A stretch of DNA of 55,581 nt from an uncultured Sulfolobales archaeon (GTDB lineage Archaea > Thermoproteota > Thermoprotei_A > Sulfolobales > Acidilobaceae), in NCBI GenBank assembly GCA_937921695.1, contig CAKZTZ010000026.1, positions 1-55,581 on the forward strand. Direction: 5' to 3'. Made by a program: the position numbers and the translations under genes. Under the pieces are notes generated by a model, which saw nothing but the letters and a program-made list of their open reading frames with translations, made no database searches and was not told the DNA's origin. Shown one piece after another: positions 26,390 through 35,779 of this stretch (its first letter is position 1; every line of letters begins with the position of its first letter).

Positions 26390-27208
26390 ATGGTGTTTCC
26401 CTTGGGGAGGGATATTGCTGTCCTCGTAAAGGCCTCCCTGAACCCTGAGATTGTGAGGCAGGTTTCTGAGGGTATCTACGACATAGACTATACCCCCCTT
26501 AAAATATCTGATGTTGATAGGAACGCCCTGGAGGAGGCTGCTAGGCTTAAGGGTATCCTCGGGGGTAAGGTTTACTCTATAACTGTTTTAACGTGGGGCC
26601 CCTCTAAGGCTAGGGATAAGGATTTGAAGCTCGCCGTTCAGGAGGCTCTAGCTAAGGTTGCTGATGAGGCTTATGTTGTTGTTGATGATAATGTTATACC
26701 CGGGGATCCCATAGTAACGTCTAACGCTATAGTTGGGGTTTTGAAGTCGAAGGGGCTTAAGCCCACCCTCATACTTGCTGGGGAGGCGAGCGTTGACGAG
26801 TCTACATCCCAGGTTCCTGGGAGGGTGGCTGCTAAACTAGGCTACTCTTATGTAGGCTATGTTAGGAGGGTTTTGGAGGTGCGTGAGGGTAGTGTTGTCG
26901 TAGAGAGGGATGTTGAAGAGTATGTTGAAACCCTTGAAGCCCCGCTGCCAGCTGTGCTAAGCGTTACCCAGGAGATAAACGAGCCTAGGCCTCCAACTCT
27001 TATACAGATAAGGATGGCTTCGAGAAAGCCCCTCTACACTTTAAAACTCTCTGATATAGGCTTGGATGTTAAGCCTAAGAGGCTCATAAGGGACATGAGG
27101 GTTATCACAGTGTTTAGAAAACAAGTATTGGTTGAGGAGGCTAGCATGGAGAAGGCTGTTGAGAAGCTTTTAGAGTACTTGGAGAGGGAGGGTGTTCTAA
27201 GGGTTTAG
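26390..27208 (+). CDS. etfB: electron transfer flavoprotein beta subunit
   Basis: A roughly 272-aa EtfB/FixA-type subunit that with EtfA carries electrons from acyl-CoA or other dehydrogenases. It shows IAVLVKASLNPE, the ISDVDRNALEEAARLKG segment, adenine-nucleotide site residues in LILAGEASVDESTSQVPGRVAAKLG, and the C-terminal recognition loop. ATG 26390 is chosen because a TATA-like TTTTTAAG lies about 26 nt upstream; a GTG at 26369 would extend it by seven residues. etfA follows after 4 nt. Confidence 0.92.
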   Translation: MVFPLGRDIAVLVKASLNPEIVRQVSEGIYDIDYTPLKISDVDRNALEEAARLKGILGGKVYSITVLTWGPSKARDKDLKLAVQEALAKVADEAYVVVDDNVIPGDPIVTSNAIVGVLKSKGLKPTLILAGEASVDESTSQVPGRVAAKLGYSYVGYVRRVLEVREGSVVVERDVEEYVETLEAPLPAVLSVTQEINEPRPPTLIQIRMASRKPLYTLKLSDIGLDVKPKRLIRDMRVITVFRKQVLVEEASMEKAVEKLLEYLEREGVLRV

Positions 27209-27212
27209 AGGG

Positions 27213-28139
27213 GTGGGGGTGTTGAAAGCCCTAGTTATATCTCAGAGGCCCTCGGACGCGGGGGAGCTAGTGGCTTTAGCTAAAGGCTTTGGGGAGCCTG
27301 TGATACTGGCTTTCCAAGAGTCCGCCTCTAAGGTTGATGAAGTTGCAGCTTACGGTTGTAGAGTTTACAGGGTTAGGAGTGACAGGCCTGAGGCCCTCTA
27401 TAAGGCTGCATTCTCCCTATATGAGAGTTTAAACCCCAAGATCATAGTGGGGCCTAGCACTAAGAATGTGAAGGATGCTACGGCCCTCCTAGCAGGTAGC
27501 CTCGACATACCAATGGTTACTGAGGTTGTAGAGCTCTCTGATGGGGGGAGTGTTTTAACATATAAGAGGGGGTTTATGAGTGAGAGGGTTACAATGAAAG
27601 CTGAAGTCCCCTACCCAGTTATAGCCCTAGTGAACCCTAAGATCGTGGAGCCTGCAGAGAAGGCTGGGCGGGGGGAGGTTATAGATTTAAATGTTGGCGA
27701 GCTCAAAGTTAACATTGTAGGGGTTAGGGCTAAGGAGCTTAGCGGGGTTAAGCTTGAAGAGGCTGAAGTCGTAATCGGGGTAGGTAGGGGCTTCAAGTCT
27801 AAAGAAGACCTTAAACTAGCTTTCGAACTAGCGAAAATACTGAATGCTCAAGTTGGGGGCACTAGGCCCATAGCTGCAGACTTAAAATGGCTCCCTGAGG
27901 ACGCCTGGATAGGAATAAGCGGTAAGAAGATAACGCCCAAACTCTATATAGCAGTCGGCGTTAGCGGGGCCCCCCAGCACATGTCTGGAGTCTCAGGCTC
28001 AAAGGTTATAGTTGCAGTTAACAAGGACAAGTCAGCCCCCATATTTAAGCAAGCAGACTACGGGGTTGTAGCAGACCTCTACAAGTTCCTCCCAATACTA
28101 ACCTCAAAACTCAGAGAAAAGTTTCCAGGAAGAGCCTAG
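27213..28139 (+). CDS. etfA: electron transfer flavoprotein alpha subunit
   Basis: A roughly 308-aa EtfA/FixB-type subunit. The C-terminal FAD domain is clear: VVIGVGRGFKS, GGTRPIAADLKWLPEDAWIG, KLYIAVGVSGAPQHMSG and VIVAVNKDKSAPIFKQADYGVVAD. The real start may be GTG 27213, GTG 27219 or TTG 27222, all after a G-rich stretch. It is cotranscribed with etfB. No bifurcating BCD gene is seen nearby. Confidence 0.94.
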   Translation: MGVLKALVISQRPSDAGELVALAKGFGEPVILAFQESASKVDEVAAYGCRVYRVRSDRPEALYKAAFSLYESLNPKIIVGPSTKNVKDATALLAGSLDIPMVTEVVELSDGGSVLTYKRGFMSERVTMKAEVPYPVIALVNPKIVEPAEKAGRGEVIDLNVGELKVNIVGVRAKELSGVKLEEAEVVIGVGRGFKSKEDLKLAFELAKILNAQVGGTRPIAADLKWLPEDAWIGISGKKITPKLYIAVGVSGAPQHMSGVSGSKVIVAVNKDKSAPIFKQADYGVVADLYKFLPILTSKLREKFPGRA

Positions 28140-28196
28140 GGCAGGCTTCCCCTCATCCACCTTAAATACCTTGGAAGCTAACACTTATTCTAAACG

Positions 28197-28958
28197 GTGG
28201 GTCTTTTGCTAAGGCTAGTTTATGGGAGAGCTTCAAACTTCAAGTATATAGTCCAGGCTCTGGCTAAAGTGAGCGATGAAGGCTACCTTATATTCTCCGA
28301 GGAAGGCCTCAAAGCATGGCTCATGAGCCCGGATAAGGTTAGCATGGCCATAGTCGATGTGCCCCCACACTCTTTCGAAGAGCTCTCAGTAGAGGAGCCC
28401 CTAGGGGTTACAGTTAAAGTAGACGAGCTCAACAGGATCATTAGGAGGGCTGCTGCAAACGACAGCCTAACCATAGAGCTCGACAGCGAGGGCGAAAGCC
28501 TCATAATAACACTCACAGACAAGAAGACCGGGATAAGTAGAACATTCAACCTACCACTAGTAAGCATGAAAGCAGAAGAGCCTAGAGAACTCAGACTAGA
28601 ACCCACGACAAAACTCGAAATGGACCCCGAAGACCTCAAAACACTACTACAAGACGCTAAAATAATAGGGGACACTATAACTTTCGAAAGCCAAGAAGAC
28701 GCTGTAAAATTCAAAGTATCAGGGGAGGGCAAAGAATACGAGTGGGAACTAAAACCCGGAGACCCACTCCTAAGCCTTGAGATAGAAGAACCCTCAACAG
28801 CATCATACTCAAGAAGCTCCCTAGAAATAGCAGTACAACCAGCCACAATAGCTGAATCAGTAAAACTAGAATACTCAACAAACTACCCCCTACAAATAAG
28901 CTTCAACCTACCAGGAGGAGAAAAAATGATAATATACGTAGCCCCCATACTAGAATAA
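28197..28958 (+). CDS. pcn: DNA polymerase sliding clamp (PCNA)
   Basis: A 253-aa PCNA. The two-fold clamp architecture is visible: a N-terminal domain with SEEGLKAWLMSPDKVSMAIVDVP, an interdomain linker around 120-130, and a second domain ending ISFNLPGGEKMIIYVAPILE. Crenarchaeota often have three PCNAs forming a heterotrimer; only this one is in the window. CTTAAATA at 28161-28168 lies about 30 nt before GTG 28197, suggesting a leaderless mRNA. The last 42 codons contain only two G- or T-ending codons, the strongest example of the 3' composition shift in this window. Confidence 0.96.
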   Translation: MGLLLRLVYGRASNFKYIVQALAKVSDEGYLIFSEEGLKAWLMSPDKVSMAIVDVPPHSFEELSVEEPLGVTVKVDELNRIIRRAAANDSLTIELDSEGESLIITLTDKKTGISRTFNLPLVSMKAEEPRELRLEPTTKLEMDPEDLKTLLQDAKIIGDTITFESQEDAVKFKVSGEGKEYEWELKPGDPLLSLEIEEPSTASYSRSSLEIAVQPATIAESVKLEYSTNYPLQISFNLPGGEKMIIYVAPILE

Positions 28959-29225
28959 AAACTAAAACTTAGAAACCACACTAAAAGCGCCCTCCAAGAG
29001 CTTTGAGGAACCTGCGACCCCCACCTTTAGAAACTCTACCTTAAACAGCAACTACGCTATTTGAACGAGGAGAACATAGCCGTTATGACTGGAATTGAAA
29101 CCTATACTATAATGTTGACCCCTCTTCTAAACTATTCTAGGAGGCTATAGGATCACGTAATTTACCTTAGTAAATCTAGAGAGAAAAACTAAAAATGTAG
29201 GGTCTTAAGGGGGTGTTAGTAGCGG

Positions 29226-29324
29226 TTATCCTCTGAAGAATATCCACCAGATTATGAGTAGTATCACTATTATTACTATTATCGTTATTGCCAGGTTCCT
29301 AGGCTTCTTTAGCCACTCAGCCAT
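29226..29324 (-). CDS. single-span small membrane protein
   Basis: Within the 28959-29576 gap, the minus strand encodes a 32-aa peptide: a basic N-terminus (MAEWLKKPRN) followed by about 19 strongly hydrophobic residues rich in Ile/Val/Leu and ending WWIFFRG. ATG 29324 is preceded by GGGAG, and CTTATAAG at 29361 provides a TATA box. An oligo-T stretch follows near 29180-29196 on the transcribed strand. The charge pattern fits a small integral membrane protein; no family recognised. The rest of the gap (28959-29225, 29325-29576) shows only promoter-like A+T-rich DNA. Confidence 0.6.
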   Translation of the reverse strand: MAEWLKKPRNLAITIIVIIVILLIIWWIFFRG

Positions 29325-29576
29325 GCTCCCACACCATGTTTATCTAGTGGTTTTTGAAGCTTATAAGTTTTAACATTAAATTGTAATATTAAGAGCATTT
29401 AATGTCAAAAGCGGGATTGTTAACTATGAGCTATAAAATATTTTATATAGAATGTGTTACTCTGGAAATTGATTAGGTTAGTAATCGTGTGTTTTTAGAA
29501 TTTCTTATAGTTATTTAAATTGTATGTAGATAAATATATGTAGTCTCCTAGTCCCACCAATCTAGGGTGTAGGGGT

Positions 29577-30383
29577 TTGAGTTTAAATGTTTATGCTCCA
29601 ATAGTTTTAGGATTTATTGCTGGCATAACAGTGCTTTTTGGAGTCATATTCATGATCCTCGTTGGTAGGAGATTGAGCCCTAAGGGGGTTGGTTTTCTCA
29701 ATGCTTTCGCTGGAGGGGTTCTCGCTTATTTAGCTCTTGAGGCCGGCGCTGAAGCCGCCGATATTGTTGAAGGCTTTATAGCATGGGAGACTATAGGCGA
29801 GCTTATAATAGCTTTTGTTGTGACCAGTATAGCTCTTATCGGGACATGGCTTTTCCTAGTCTATGTTGAGAGGGGGTTGAAGGGTTATACGGGGGCTTCC
29901 AGCGAGAAGCTTATGGCTTCCATTGTAGCTGTGGCTCTCGGGCTTCACAATGTGGGTGAAGGCTTCGCTATAGCAGCTTCGCTACTAGCTGGTCTCGTAG
30001 GGTCAGCTATAGTCTTCACTATAGGCTTTGCAGTCCACAATTTCACTGAGGGCTTCGCTATAGCTGGGCCCTTCTTCCTAAAGCCTAGGGGGAAGCCTGA
30101 GATCGAAAAGAGTTTACTAATGCTACTAGTGATCCTAGCACTAGCTGCGGGCCTCCCAGTAATACCCGGGGCTATGGTGTATTATAGTGGCATAACAGCA
30201 GACATAATACTAGCAACACTCTACACTATAGCTTCAGCCTCCCTAGTCTACGCCCTACTCCACGTAAACCTAGCAGCACTAGCAAAACTTGGAGGAGTAA
30301 CAAGCCCCCTATTCTGGACAGCACTATTCGCAGGCATAGCAGTCACATACACTGCTGAAACCCTAGTCTTCCTAGCAATGTAG
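29577..30383 (+). CDS. ZIP family divalent metal transporter
   Basis: A 268-aa membrane protein with eight predicted helices. The two ZIP metal-binding helices are ALGLHNVGEGFAIAAS and IGFAVHNFTEGFAI (HNxxEG repeats). A hydrophobic start and outward C-terminus fit the ZupT/GufA-like group that imports zinc, iron or manganese. TTG 29577 follows GGGTGTAGGGG. The gene stands alone, with an A+T-rich promoter region upstream. Confidence 0.92.
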   Translation: MSLNVYAPIVLGFIAGITVLFGVIFMILVGRRLSPKGVGFLNAFAGGVLAYLALEAGAEAADIVEGFIAWETIGELIIAFVVTSIALIGTWLFLVYVERGLKGYTGASSEKLMASIVAVALGLHNVGEGFAIAASLLAGLVGSAIVFTIGFAVHNFTEGFAIAGPFFLKPRGKPEIEKSLLMLLVILALAAGLPVIPGAMVYYSGITADIILATLYTIASASLVYALLHVNLAALAKLGGVTSPLFWTALFAGIAVTYTAETLVFLAM

Positions 30384-30421
30384 CATGTTGAAACGTTAAC
30401 CTTTTTAAATGTCCATACACA

Positions 30422-30514
30422 TTAGTTCTCTACTGCTTTCTCGCCGATTAAAACCTTGATCTTCAAGTTTCGCTCTTCGCGTTCTAGGTTTGTAGCTTTT
30501 ACTTTGAGGGTTGC
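30422..30514 (-). pseudogene. possible 30-codon relic after ZIP gene
   Basis: In the 30384-30629 gap the minus strand holds an open stretch between TAG and TAA encoding alternating beta-like sequence (ATLKVKATNLEREERNLKIK...). It has no start codon. It reads like the end of a degraded gene, but chance is possible. Confidence 0.15.
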
Positions 30515-30629
30515 CTAGGCGAGCTTAAATGTTTGTTTTATGGTATTTCTAAAGTTGTAGTTTAACTTATAGGGGGGATTTAAAATTTATTAAATTTAAT
30601 TTTAACTAGTTGTTTAGGAGGGGGCTAGG

Positions 30630-32258
30630 TTGCCCGCGTCTAAGGTTGTAAATGTTGGTGATGCCCTTTTAAGTGTCTGGGATGGGGATGTTGTGGCTGT
30701 ATCGGGTTTCAACATAGCCACTTTTCCAGAGTATTTGTTGTTGAAGCTTTACGATATGTATAAGAGGGTTGGGCATCCGAGGAACCTTTTCTTGATATGC
30801 GACGCTTTCCCCGGGGCTCCCGGTAGGGGGATTGACTATATAGCTAGGGATATGTTTGAGAGGCGCGACTTCGAGTTTATTAGGGGTTTACTATTTCCTT
30901 TCTACGGGTTTAGCGAGGCTCTCCAGAAGATTATCATGGAGAATCTAGTGGAAGCATACTCGTGGGGTATAGGGATTATGGCTTACTGGTTCCGCGAAGT
31001 TGGCAGCGGGAGGCCCGGGGTTTTAACTAGGGTTGGCTTGGGCACTATATTCGACCCTAGGCATGATGGGGGCGCTCTTAACGATCTTGCTAGGGAGAGG
31101 AGGAGTGTGAAAGTTGACATTATAAAAGTTAACGGTGAGGAGTACTTACTCTATAGAGCTCCCAAGCCTAATGTAGCCCTTATAAGAGGGTCTACTGCTG
31201 ACGAGCTGGGGAACCTTAGCATGGAGGATGAGGCTGTATACGGTACTGTTCTCGGCATAGCTCAAGCGGCTAAGGCTATGCCTCGTAAGGGGGTTGTTAT
31301 AGCTCAGGTTTTGAGGCTGGCGAGGTTTGGTAGTATACCGCCGCAGCTCGTTGTAGTCCCGGGGCCTCTGGTTGACTATGTTGTTCTAGCTCCTAGAGAG
31401 TATCATACTCAGACCGCCACTATAGACTATGACCCTACGATATCTGGGAGGGTTATACCGCCTCTTGATACTCTCCAGCCTCCCAGGGTTGGGCTTGACA
31501 CTAGGAAAGTTATAGCTAGGAGGGCTCTCCTAGAGCTTGTTAGGGCTGTAGAGGAGGAGGGGAGGCTTATAACCATAAACCTAGGAGTGGGCATACCTGC
31601 TGAGATATCAACTTTAATAGTTGAAGAGAAACTCTCAGACTATATACATGTGACTGTAGAGTCAGGCCCCTGGGGGGGATTAGCCCTCCTAGGCCCTGAC
31701 TTCGGGGCCGTTAAAGGCCCTTACGCGATATTATCAATGCCAGACCAGTTCACTATATATGAGGGGGGCATAGTTGATGCTGCCTCCCTAGGCTTCCTCC
31801 AGGTTGATGAGGAGGGTAATGTTAACCCTTCAATGCTACCAGGGAGGATGCCGGGGCCCGGGGGCTTCCCTGTCATAGCTGAGGGGGCTCCTAGACTTTA
31901 TTTCGCTGGAGAGTTTACAGCGGGCAGGAGGGATGTGAGGATAGTGGATGGGGAGGTTAAAATAGTGTCTGACGGGGATGTGAGGAAGTTTGTTAAAAGA
32001 GTATACAAAGTGCTGTGGAACGCCAAGGAAGGCCTCAAGAGAGGACAGAAAGTTAAATATATAACGGAGAGGGCTGTCTTCGAACTCACACCCCAAGGCC
32101 TTAAACTATTAGAGGTAGCCCCCGGGATCGACGTGGAAAAACATATACTGGCGAAAATGGAGTTCAACCCAATAATAGGGACTATAGAGGAAATGGATAG
32201 AGACATATTCAGAGATGAGCCAATGAACCTAGTTGTGAAACTAAGAAAACACGTGTAA
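30630..32258 (+). CDS. acyl-CoA:acetate/propionate CoA-transferase (family I)
   Basis: A 542-aa fused alpha/beta CoA-transferase of the YdiF/propionate CoA-transferase type, moving CoA between carboxylic acids. The alpha half has DGDVVAVSGFNIATFPEY and GGRGTAD-like IRGSTADELGN; the beta half carries NLGVGIPAEI and the catalytic Glu344 in TVESGPWGG, which forms the acyl-CoA intermediate. Length and fusion order match the family. It could activate acids released by amino-acid fermentation; the substrate is inferred only from context. Confidence 0.92.
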   Translation: MPASKVVNVGDALLSVWDGDVVAVSGFNIATFPEYLLLKLYDMYKRVGHPRNLFLICDAFPGAPGRGIDYIARDMFERRDFEFIRGLLFPFYGFSEALQKIIMENLVEAYSWGIGIMAYWFREVGSGRPGVLTRVGLGTIFDPRHDGGALNDLARERRSVKVDIIKVNGEEYLLYRAPKPNVALIRGSTADELGNLSMEDEAVYGTVLGIAQAAKAMPRKGVVIAQVLRLARFGSIPPQLVVVPGPLVDYVVLAPREYHTQTATIDYDPTISGRVIPPLDTLQPPRVGLDTRKVIARRALLELVRAVEEEGRLITINLGVGIPAEISTLIVEEKLSDYIHVTVESGPWGGLALLGPDFGAVKGPYAILSMPDQFTIYEGGIVDAASLGFLQVDEEGNVNPSMLPGRMPGPGGFPVIAEGAPRLYFAGEFTAGRRDVRIVDGEVKIVSDGDVRKFVKRVYKVLWNAKEGLKRGQKVKYITERAVFELTPQGLKLLEVAPGIDVEKHILAKMEFNPIIGTIEEMDRDIFRDEPMNLVVKLRKHV

Positions 32259-32330
32259 GCCGAGTAGAACTCAAAACTATATGTTTAATACGTTTAGGCG
32301 TTACTCTCGAGTTATAAGAGGGCTTTAAGC

Positions 32331-32576
32331 GTGGCTGGCAGGGTTTCAAAGTCTATAATAGAGCTTGAGGGTATGGCCATGGCCGGGCTATTGAGGGATG
32401 TGCGTTTAGAAGACTGCCTTAAACCTGAAGGGTGGAAGAAGCTTGTAGTTGTCGACTCTGAAGGTGTTGAATATGAGACTAAGTGTATTGAAAGTCAAGC
32501 TGCTAAGAGGAGTTTTCTAGTGTTTTCAGCTTATATCTCAAGATGGTCGAGCCAGATCGTTAAGCCTCGGGAATAA
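32331..32576 (+). CDS. small hypothetical protein
   Basis: An 81-aa soluble protein from a GTG start, with an acidic N-terminal helix and a beta-rich middle (KKLVVVDSEGVEYETKC). Cys residues at about 29 and 52 are the only notable polar pair. A TATA-like element (TTTAATAC, near 32282-32289) precedes it. No family recognised; it lies between the CoA-transferase and the tes-like gene, all on the same strand. Confidence 0.55.
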   Translation: MAGRVSKSIIELEGMAMAGLLRDVRLEDCLKPEGWKKLVVVDSEGVEYETKCIESQAAKRSFLVFSAYISRWSSQIVKPRE

Positions 32577-32694
32577 GCTTAGTTTCTCTTTTAAGCTGTT
32601 TTAGCTTATTTCTAATTTATACACATAAATATGTATATATATCCTCTCCTGCTTATTCAATAATTTTGGAGGTAACTAACGGGGGCGCGTAGCC

Positions 32695-34545
32695 TTGGGC
32701 CTCGACTACAGGAGCGTCCTTAAAGCGACCCCCTTCAGGGCTCTCCCCAGTCCCGGCCGTGTAGTGGCTTGTGAGGGGGGTTTCATTGTTGAGATTGCCG
32801 GGAAGAAGATCCCGTTGGGGGGTCCCCTCCCTAGGGTTAGGGAGGGTGAGGGGCTTGTTAGGTATACTTTGAGTGTTTGCCCCGAATGTCTCAGGCTCCT
32901 CCCAGCTGTTATAGTTGTGAGGGGGGGTAGACTCTATATTAGGAAAGAGTGTCCTAGTCATGGTGTTGTAGAGGAGCTTTATTTTAGCGATTATAACATG
33001 TATCTTAGGCTTATGAGGTGGGAGGAGACTGGTAAAGGTTTAGGGGGGGTCAAGGCCTATACTAGTATTGGAGCCCCCTGCCCTTATAGTTGTGGGCTTT
33101 GCTCTATGCACGAGAATCACACTGCCCTAGCTAATATTGTTGTAACTAATAGGTGTGACCTCTCATGTTTCTATTGTTTCTTCTACGCTGAGCGCGCCGG
33201 CTACGTTTACGAGCCTAGCGTTGAAGAATTAAGGTTCATGGCTAGGCAGCTTAGGAGGCAGTCTAACGGGGCTAACATACATAGTAATGTCCAGCTAACT
33301 GGGGGCGAGCCTACCCTGAGGGGGGATTTGGCTGACATTATTAGGGCTCTTAAAGAGGAAGGCGTAGACTATATACAGTTGAACACTAACGGGATAACAA
33401 TAGCTAGGAAGTTCATAGAAAACCCTGAAGAAGGCGTAGCATACGTGAGGGGGCTGAGGGGGGCGGGGTTAGACGTAATATATATGAGTTTCGACGGTGT
33501 AACCCCGAGGGTTAACTGGAAAAACCATTATGAAGCCCCATTCGCTATAGAAGCTTTTAAGAGGGGGGGCTTACCTAACGTGGTGCTAGTGCCCACTGTT
33601 CTAAAAACTGTTAATGAACACGAGCTGGGGGATATTGTAAGGTTTGCTGGGAAACACATAGAAACTGTTAGGGGTGTTAACTTCCAGCCTATAAGTATGA
33701 CGGGCAGAGTCTCTAAAGCTGAGAGGGAGAGGTTTAGGATAACAATAGCTGATGTAGCTGAGAGGGTTGAGGAACAGACTGGAGGCCAGATAAATAGAGA
33801 CTCCTGGTTCCCAGTGCCTGTGGTAGCTAAGTTTGTTAAGTTCATAGATTCTGTAACTGGGAGATATTATGATACTTTAAGCAACCACCCAATATGTGGG
33901 GCTGCAACATATGTTTTCATAGATAAAGTCGACAGTAACGGGGTCCCTAAACGCTTCATACCCATAACAGGGTTCTTCGACGTTGAAGGCTTCATAGAAT
34001 ACTTAGATGAGGCTAGGATAGGATTAGAGTCTAAGAGCTACCTAGGGAAGAGGCTGGCCCTAGTTAAGATTCTATGGAATATGAGGAAATTCATAGACAT
34101 CGGGAAAATGCCTGGAAACATTAACATGCCCAAAATACTCCTAGAAGTGTTCCTCAAAGGAAACTATGATGCTATCAAAGAATTCCACTACAAATCACTC
34201 TTCATAGGAGCAATGCACTTCATGGACAAATACAACTACGACGTCACAAGAGTTAGAAGATGCAACATACACTACCTAACTCCAGACGGGAGAATAATAC
34301 CATTCTGCGCCTTCAACGTCCTAGAAGAAATCTACAGAGACTATGTGCAAAAAGAATACAAGAAAACAGAACTAGCACCAGGCGAGATCAAAGGATTCAA
34401 CCCGGGAGAAAAATATAAGAGAAAAGAATACATAAAGAAAATACTGTCAAACCCAATATACTGGAACTACTACAAGGGAATATTGAAAGACACGAAAACC
34501 CCTGAAACCATAGTAGATGAAAGCGGCGAAGAATTAACCCTCTAA
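32695..34545 (+). CDS. tes: radical SAM tetraether lipid synthase-like protein
   Basis: A 616-aa radical SAM protein of the MJ0619/Tes type. The core cluster is Cys154-x3-Cys158-x2-Cys161 in NRCDLSCFYCFF. Extra Cys groups fit additional Fe-S or rubredoxin-like centres: CPECL with CPSHG in the N-terminal domain, and CPYSCGLCSMHENHTALA just before the core. GGEPTLRGD marks the SAM site; a conserved Cys-rich C-terminal part (RRCNIHYLTPDGRIIPFCAFN) follows. Tes joins two archaeol lipids into a membrane-spanning tetraether. The TTG start follows GGAGG at some distance. The family also includes pterin methyltransferase-like annotations. Confidence 0.8.
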   Translation: MGLDYRSVLKATPFRALPSPGRVVACEGGFIVEIAGKKIPLGGPLPRVREGEGLVRYTLSVCPECLRLLPAVIVVRGGRLYIRKECPSHGVVEELYFSDYNMYLRLMRWEETGKGLGGVKAYTSIGAPCPYSCGLCSMHENHTALANIVVTNRCDLSCFYCFFYAERAGYVYEPSVEELRFMARQLRRQSNGANIHSNVQLTGGEPTLRGDLADIIRALKEEGVDYIQLNTNGITIARKFIENPEEGVAYVRGLRGAGLDVIYMSFDGVTPRVNWKNHYEAPFAIEAFKRGGLPNVVLVPTVLKTVNEHELGDIVRFAGKHIETVRGVNFQPISMTGRVSKAERERFRITIADVAERVEEQTGGQINRDSWFPVPVVAKFVKFIDSVTGRYYDTLSNHPICGAATYVFIDKVDSNGVPKRFIPITGFFDVEGFIEYLDEARIGLESKSYLGKRLALVKILWNMRKFIDIGKMPGNINMPKILLEVFLKGNYDAIKEFHYKSLFIGAMHFMDKYNYDVTRVRRCNIHYLTPDGRIIPFCAFNVLEEIYRDYVQKEYKKTELAPGEIKGFNPGEKYKRKEYIKKILSNPIYWNYYKGILKDTKTPETIVDESGEELTL

Positions 34546-34579
34546 CAGTTAAAACTCTGAAACAGACTATAAAAGAATC

Positions 34580-35671
34580 TCATAGAAACCCAGTATGCCA
34601 TAGTTTTCCAGGCACGTAGAGCCCTTTCAACATTATTTTATACCCACACCTCGGACATCTCCACGCTTCTCCCGCCTTGTCTAGAGTGAAACTTGTTACT
34701 CTATAGTATTCCCTTCTAATTAATGTTTTCCCGCATTTCGGGCATTTTGTTGTTTCAAAGTCTGGGTTGTGTATGTTCCCTATGTAAACATACTCTATGC
34801 CTTCTTTCCTAGCTTTTTCAGCTGCCTCTAACAGTTTACCTATTTCCGTTGGGGGCTCTTTCCAGTAGTTTGCTGGATAATACTTGTTTATGTGTAGGGG
34901 GACTTGGGGGCCTAGCTTGTTGAGGTGTGTTTTTATAATCCAGTCTATACACTCTTCGAAGTCGTTGGTGTTCGTCACCATAAGATATACCATTTCAACG
35001 TGGCCCCCATAATCTAATATAGTCCTGGCGTTCCTGTATATAATGTTATGATCTATGCTAGCTAAAGCCCTCCTCATGCCTGGGCACCCTTTAATGTCAA
35101 CACTCCACCCGTCAACCCCGGCTTCTAGGAGCCCCTTCAAAGCCCTCTCACCTAGATATCCGTTAGTCACCATCATAACATAGAAGCCCCTCTTAACAGC
35201 CGCACCGGCCAAGTCTAGTATGTAGTCGTAGTTCACAGTAGGCTCGTTGAAACTAGCGGAGAACCCTTCATCACCATAGCTCTCAGCTATTTTTAGAAGC
35301 CTCTCCGGCTCCACTAACGGGTCATCCTCGCGGGGCTTCCTGAAACTCAAATGGTAATTCTGGCACCAGGGGCAGTAGAAATTGCAGCCCCAAGTCGAGA
35401 AAGTTAAGGCAGTACTGTTAGGCCAGTAGTGGAATAAAGGTTTAATCTCTATAGGCCTACTCTCTATAGCGCTAAGCCTCCCATAGCCCAAATGGTATAG
35501 TGTTCCATCTACGTTTACATAGCTACCGCAGACACCCCTCCCCCCGGGTGGTATAAGACACTTCCTCTCGCAAACCAGGCATCTAGCCCTACCATTAACG
35601 CTCTCCCAGAGTCTCGCTGGCTTAAGCGCCCCGCTATGTAAGGCTTTGGATCCCACCGGTATCCCTAGCAT
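34580..35671 (-). CDS. amrS: AmmeMemoRadiSam-type radical SAM protein
   Basis: A 363-aa radical SAM protein of the AmrS (COG1180) group. It has the N-terminal Cys segment CLVCERKCLIPPGGRGVCG, the cluster motif CNFYCPWC in TWGCNFYCPWCQNYHLS, NEPTVNYDYILD, and a C-terminal zinc ribbon (CPKCGK...CPRCGYK). In other archaea it belongs to the three-gene Memo/AMMECR1/radical SAM system; the other two genes are not next to it here. Function unknown. It is convergent with the tes-like gene and shares its N-terminal pattern with the protein at 14273-15427. Confidence 0.88.
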   Translation of the reverse strand: MLGIPVGSKALHSGALKPARLWESVNGRARCLVCERKCLIPPGGRGVCGSYVNVDGTLYHLGYGRLSAIESRPIEIKPLFHYWPNSTALTFSTWGCNFYCPWCQNYHLSFRKPREDDPLVEPERLLKIAESYGDEGFSASFNEPTVNYDYILDLAGAAVKRGFYVMMVTNGYLGERALKGLLEAGVDGWSVDIKGCPGMRRALASIDHNIIYRNARTILDYGGHVEMVYLMVTNTNDFEECIDWIIKTHLNKLGPQVPLHINKYYPANYWKEPPTEIGKLLEAAEKARKEGIEYVYIGNIHNPDFETTKCPKCGKTLIRREYYRVTSFTLDKAGEAWRCPRCGYKIMLKGLYVPGKLWHTGFL

Positions 35672-35779
35672 TTTGTTGCAGCCGTAGGTTAAACTTGTTG
35701 CCCTACAATTTTATGGAATAGCATACCGTGGCGTTTATTAGGGGTCGTTTATTTAGCTTACTGTGAAAGGTGGGGCTGG

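Noticed and set aside
28283-28846. 187-codon minus-strand frame opposite PCNA
   Set aside because: Ser/Leu-rich antisense of a firmly identified gene; long because the A-ending codons of PCNA leave few stops on the other strand.
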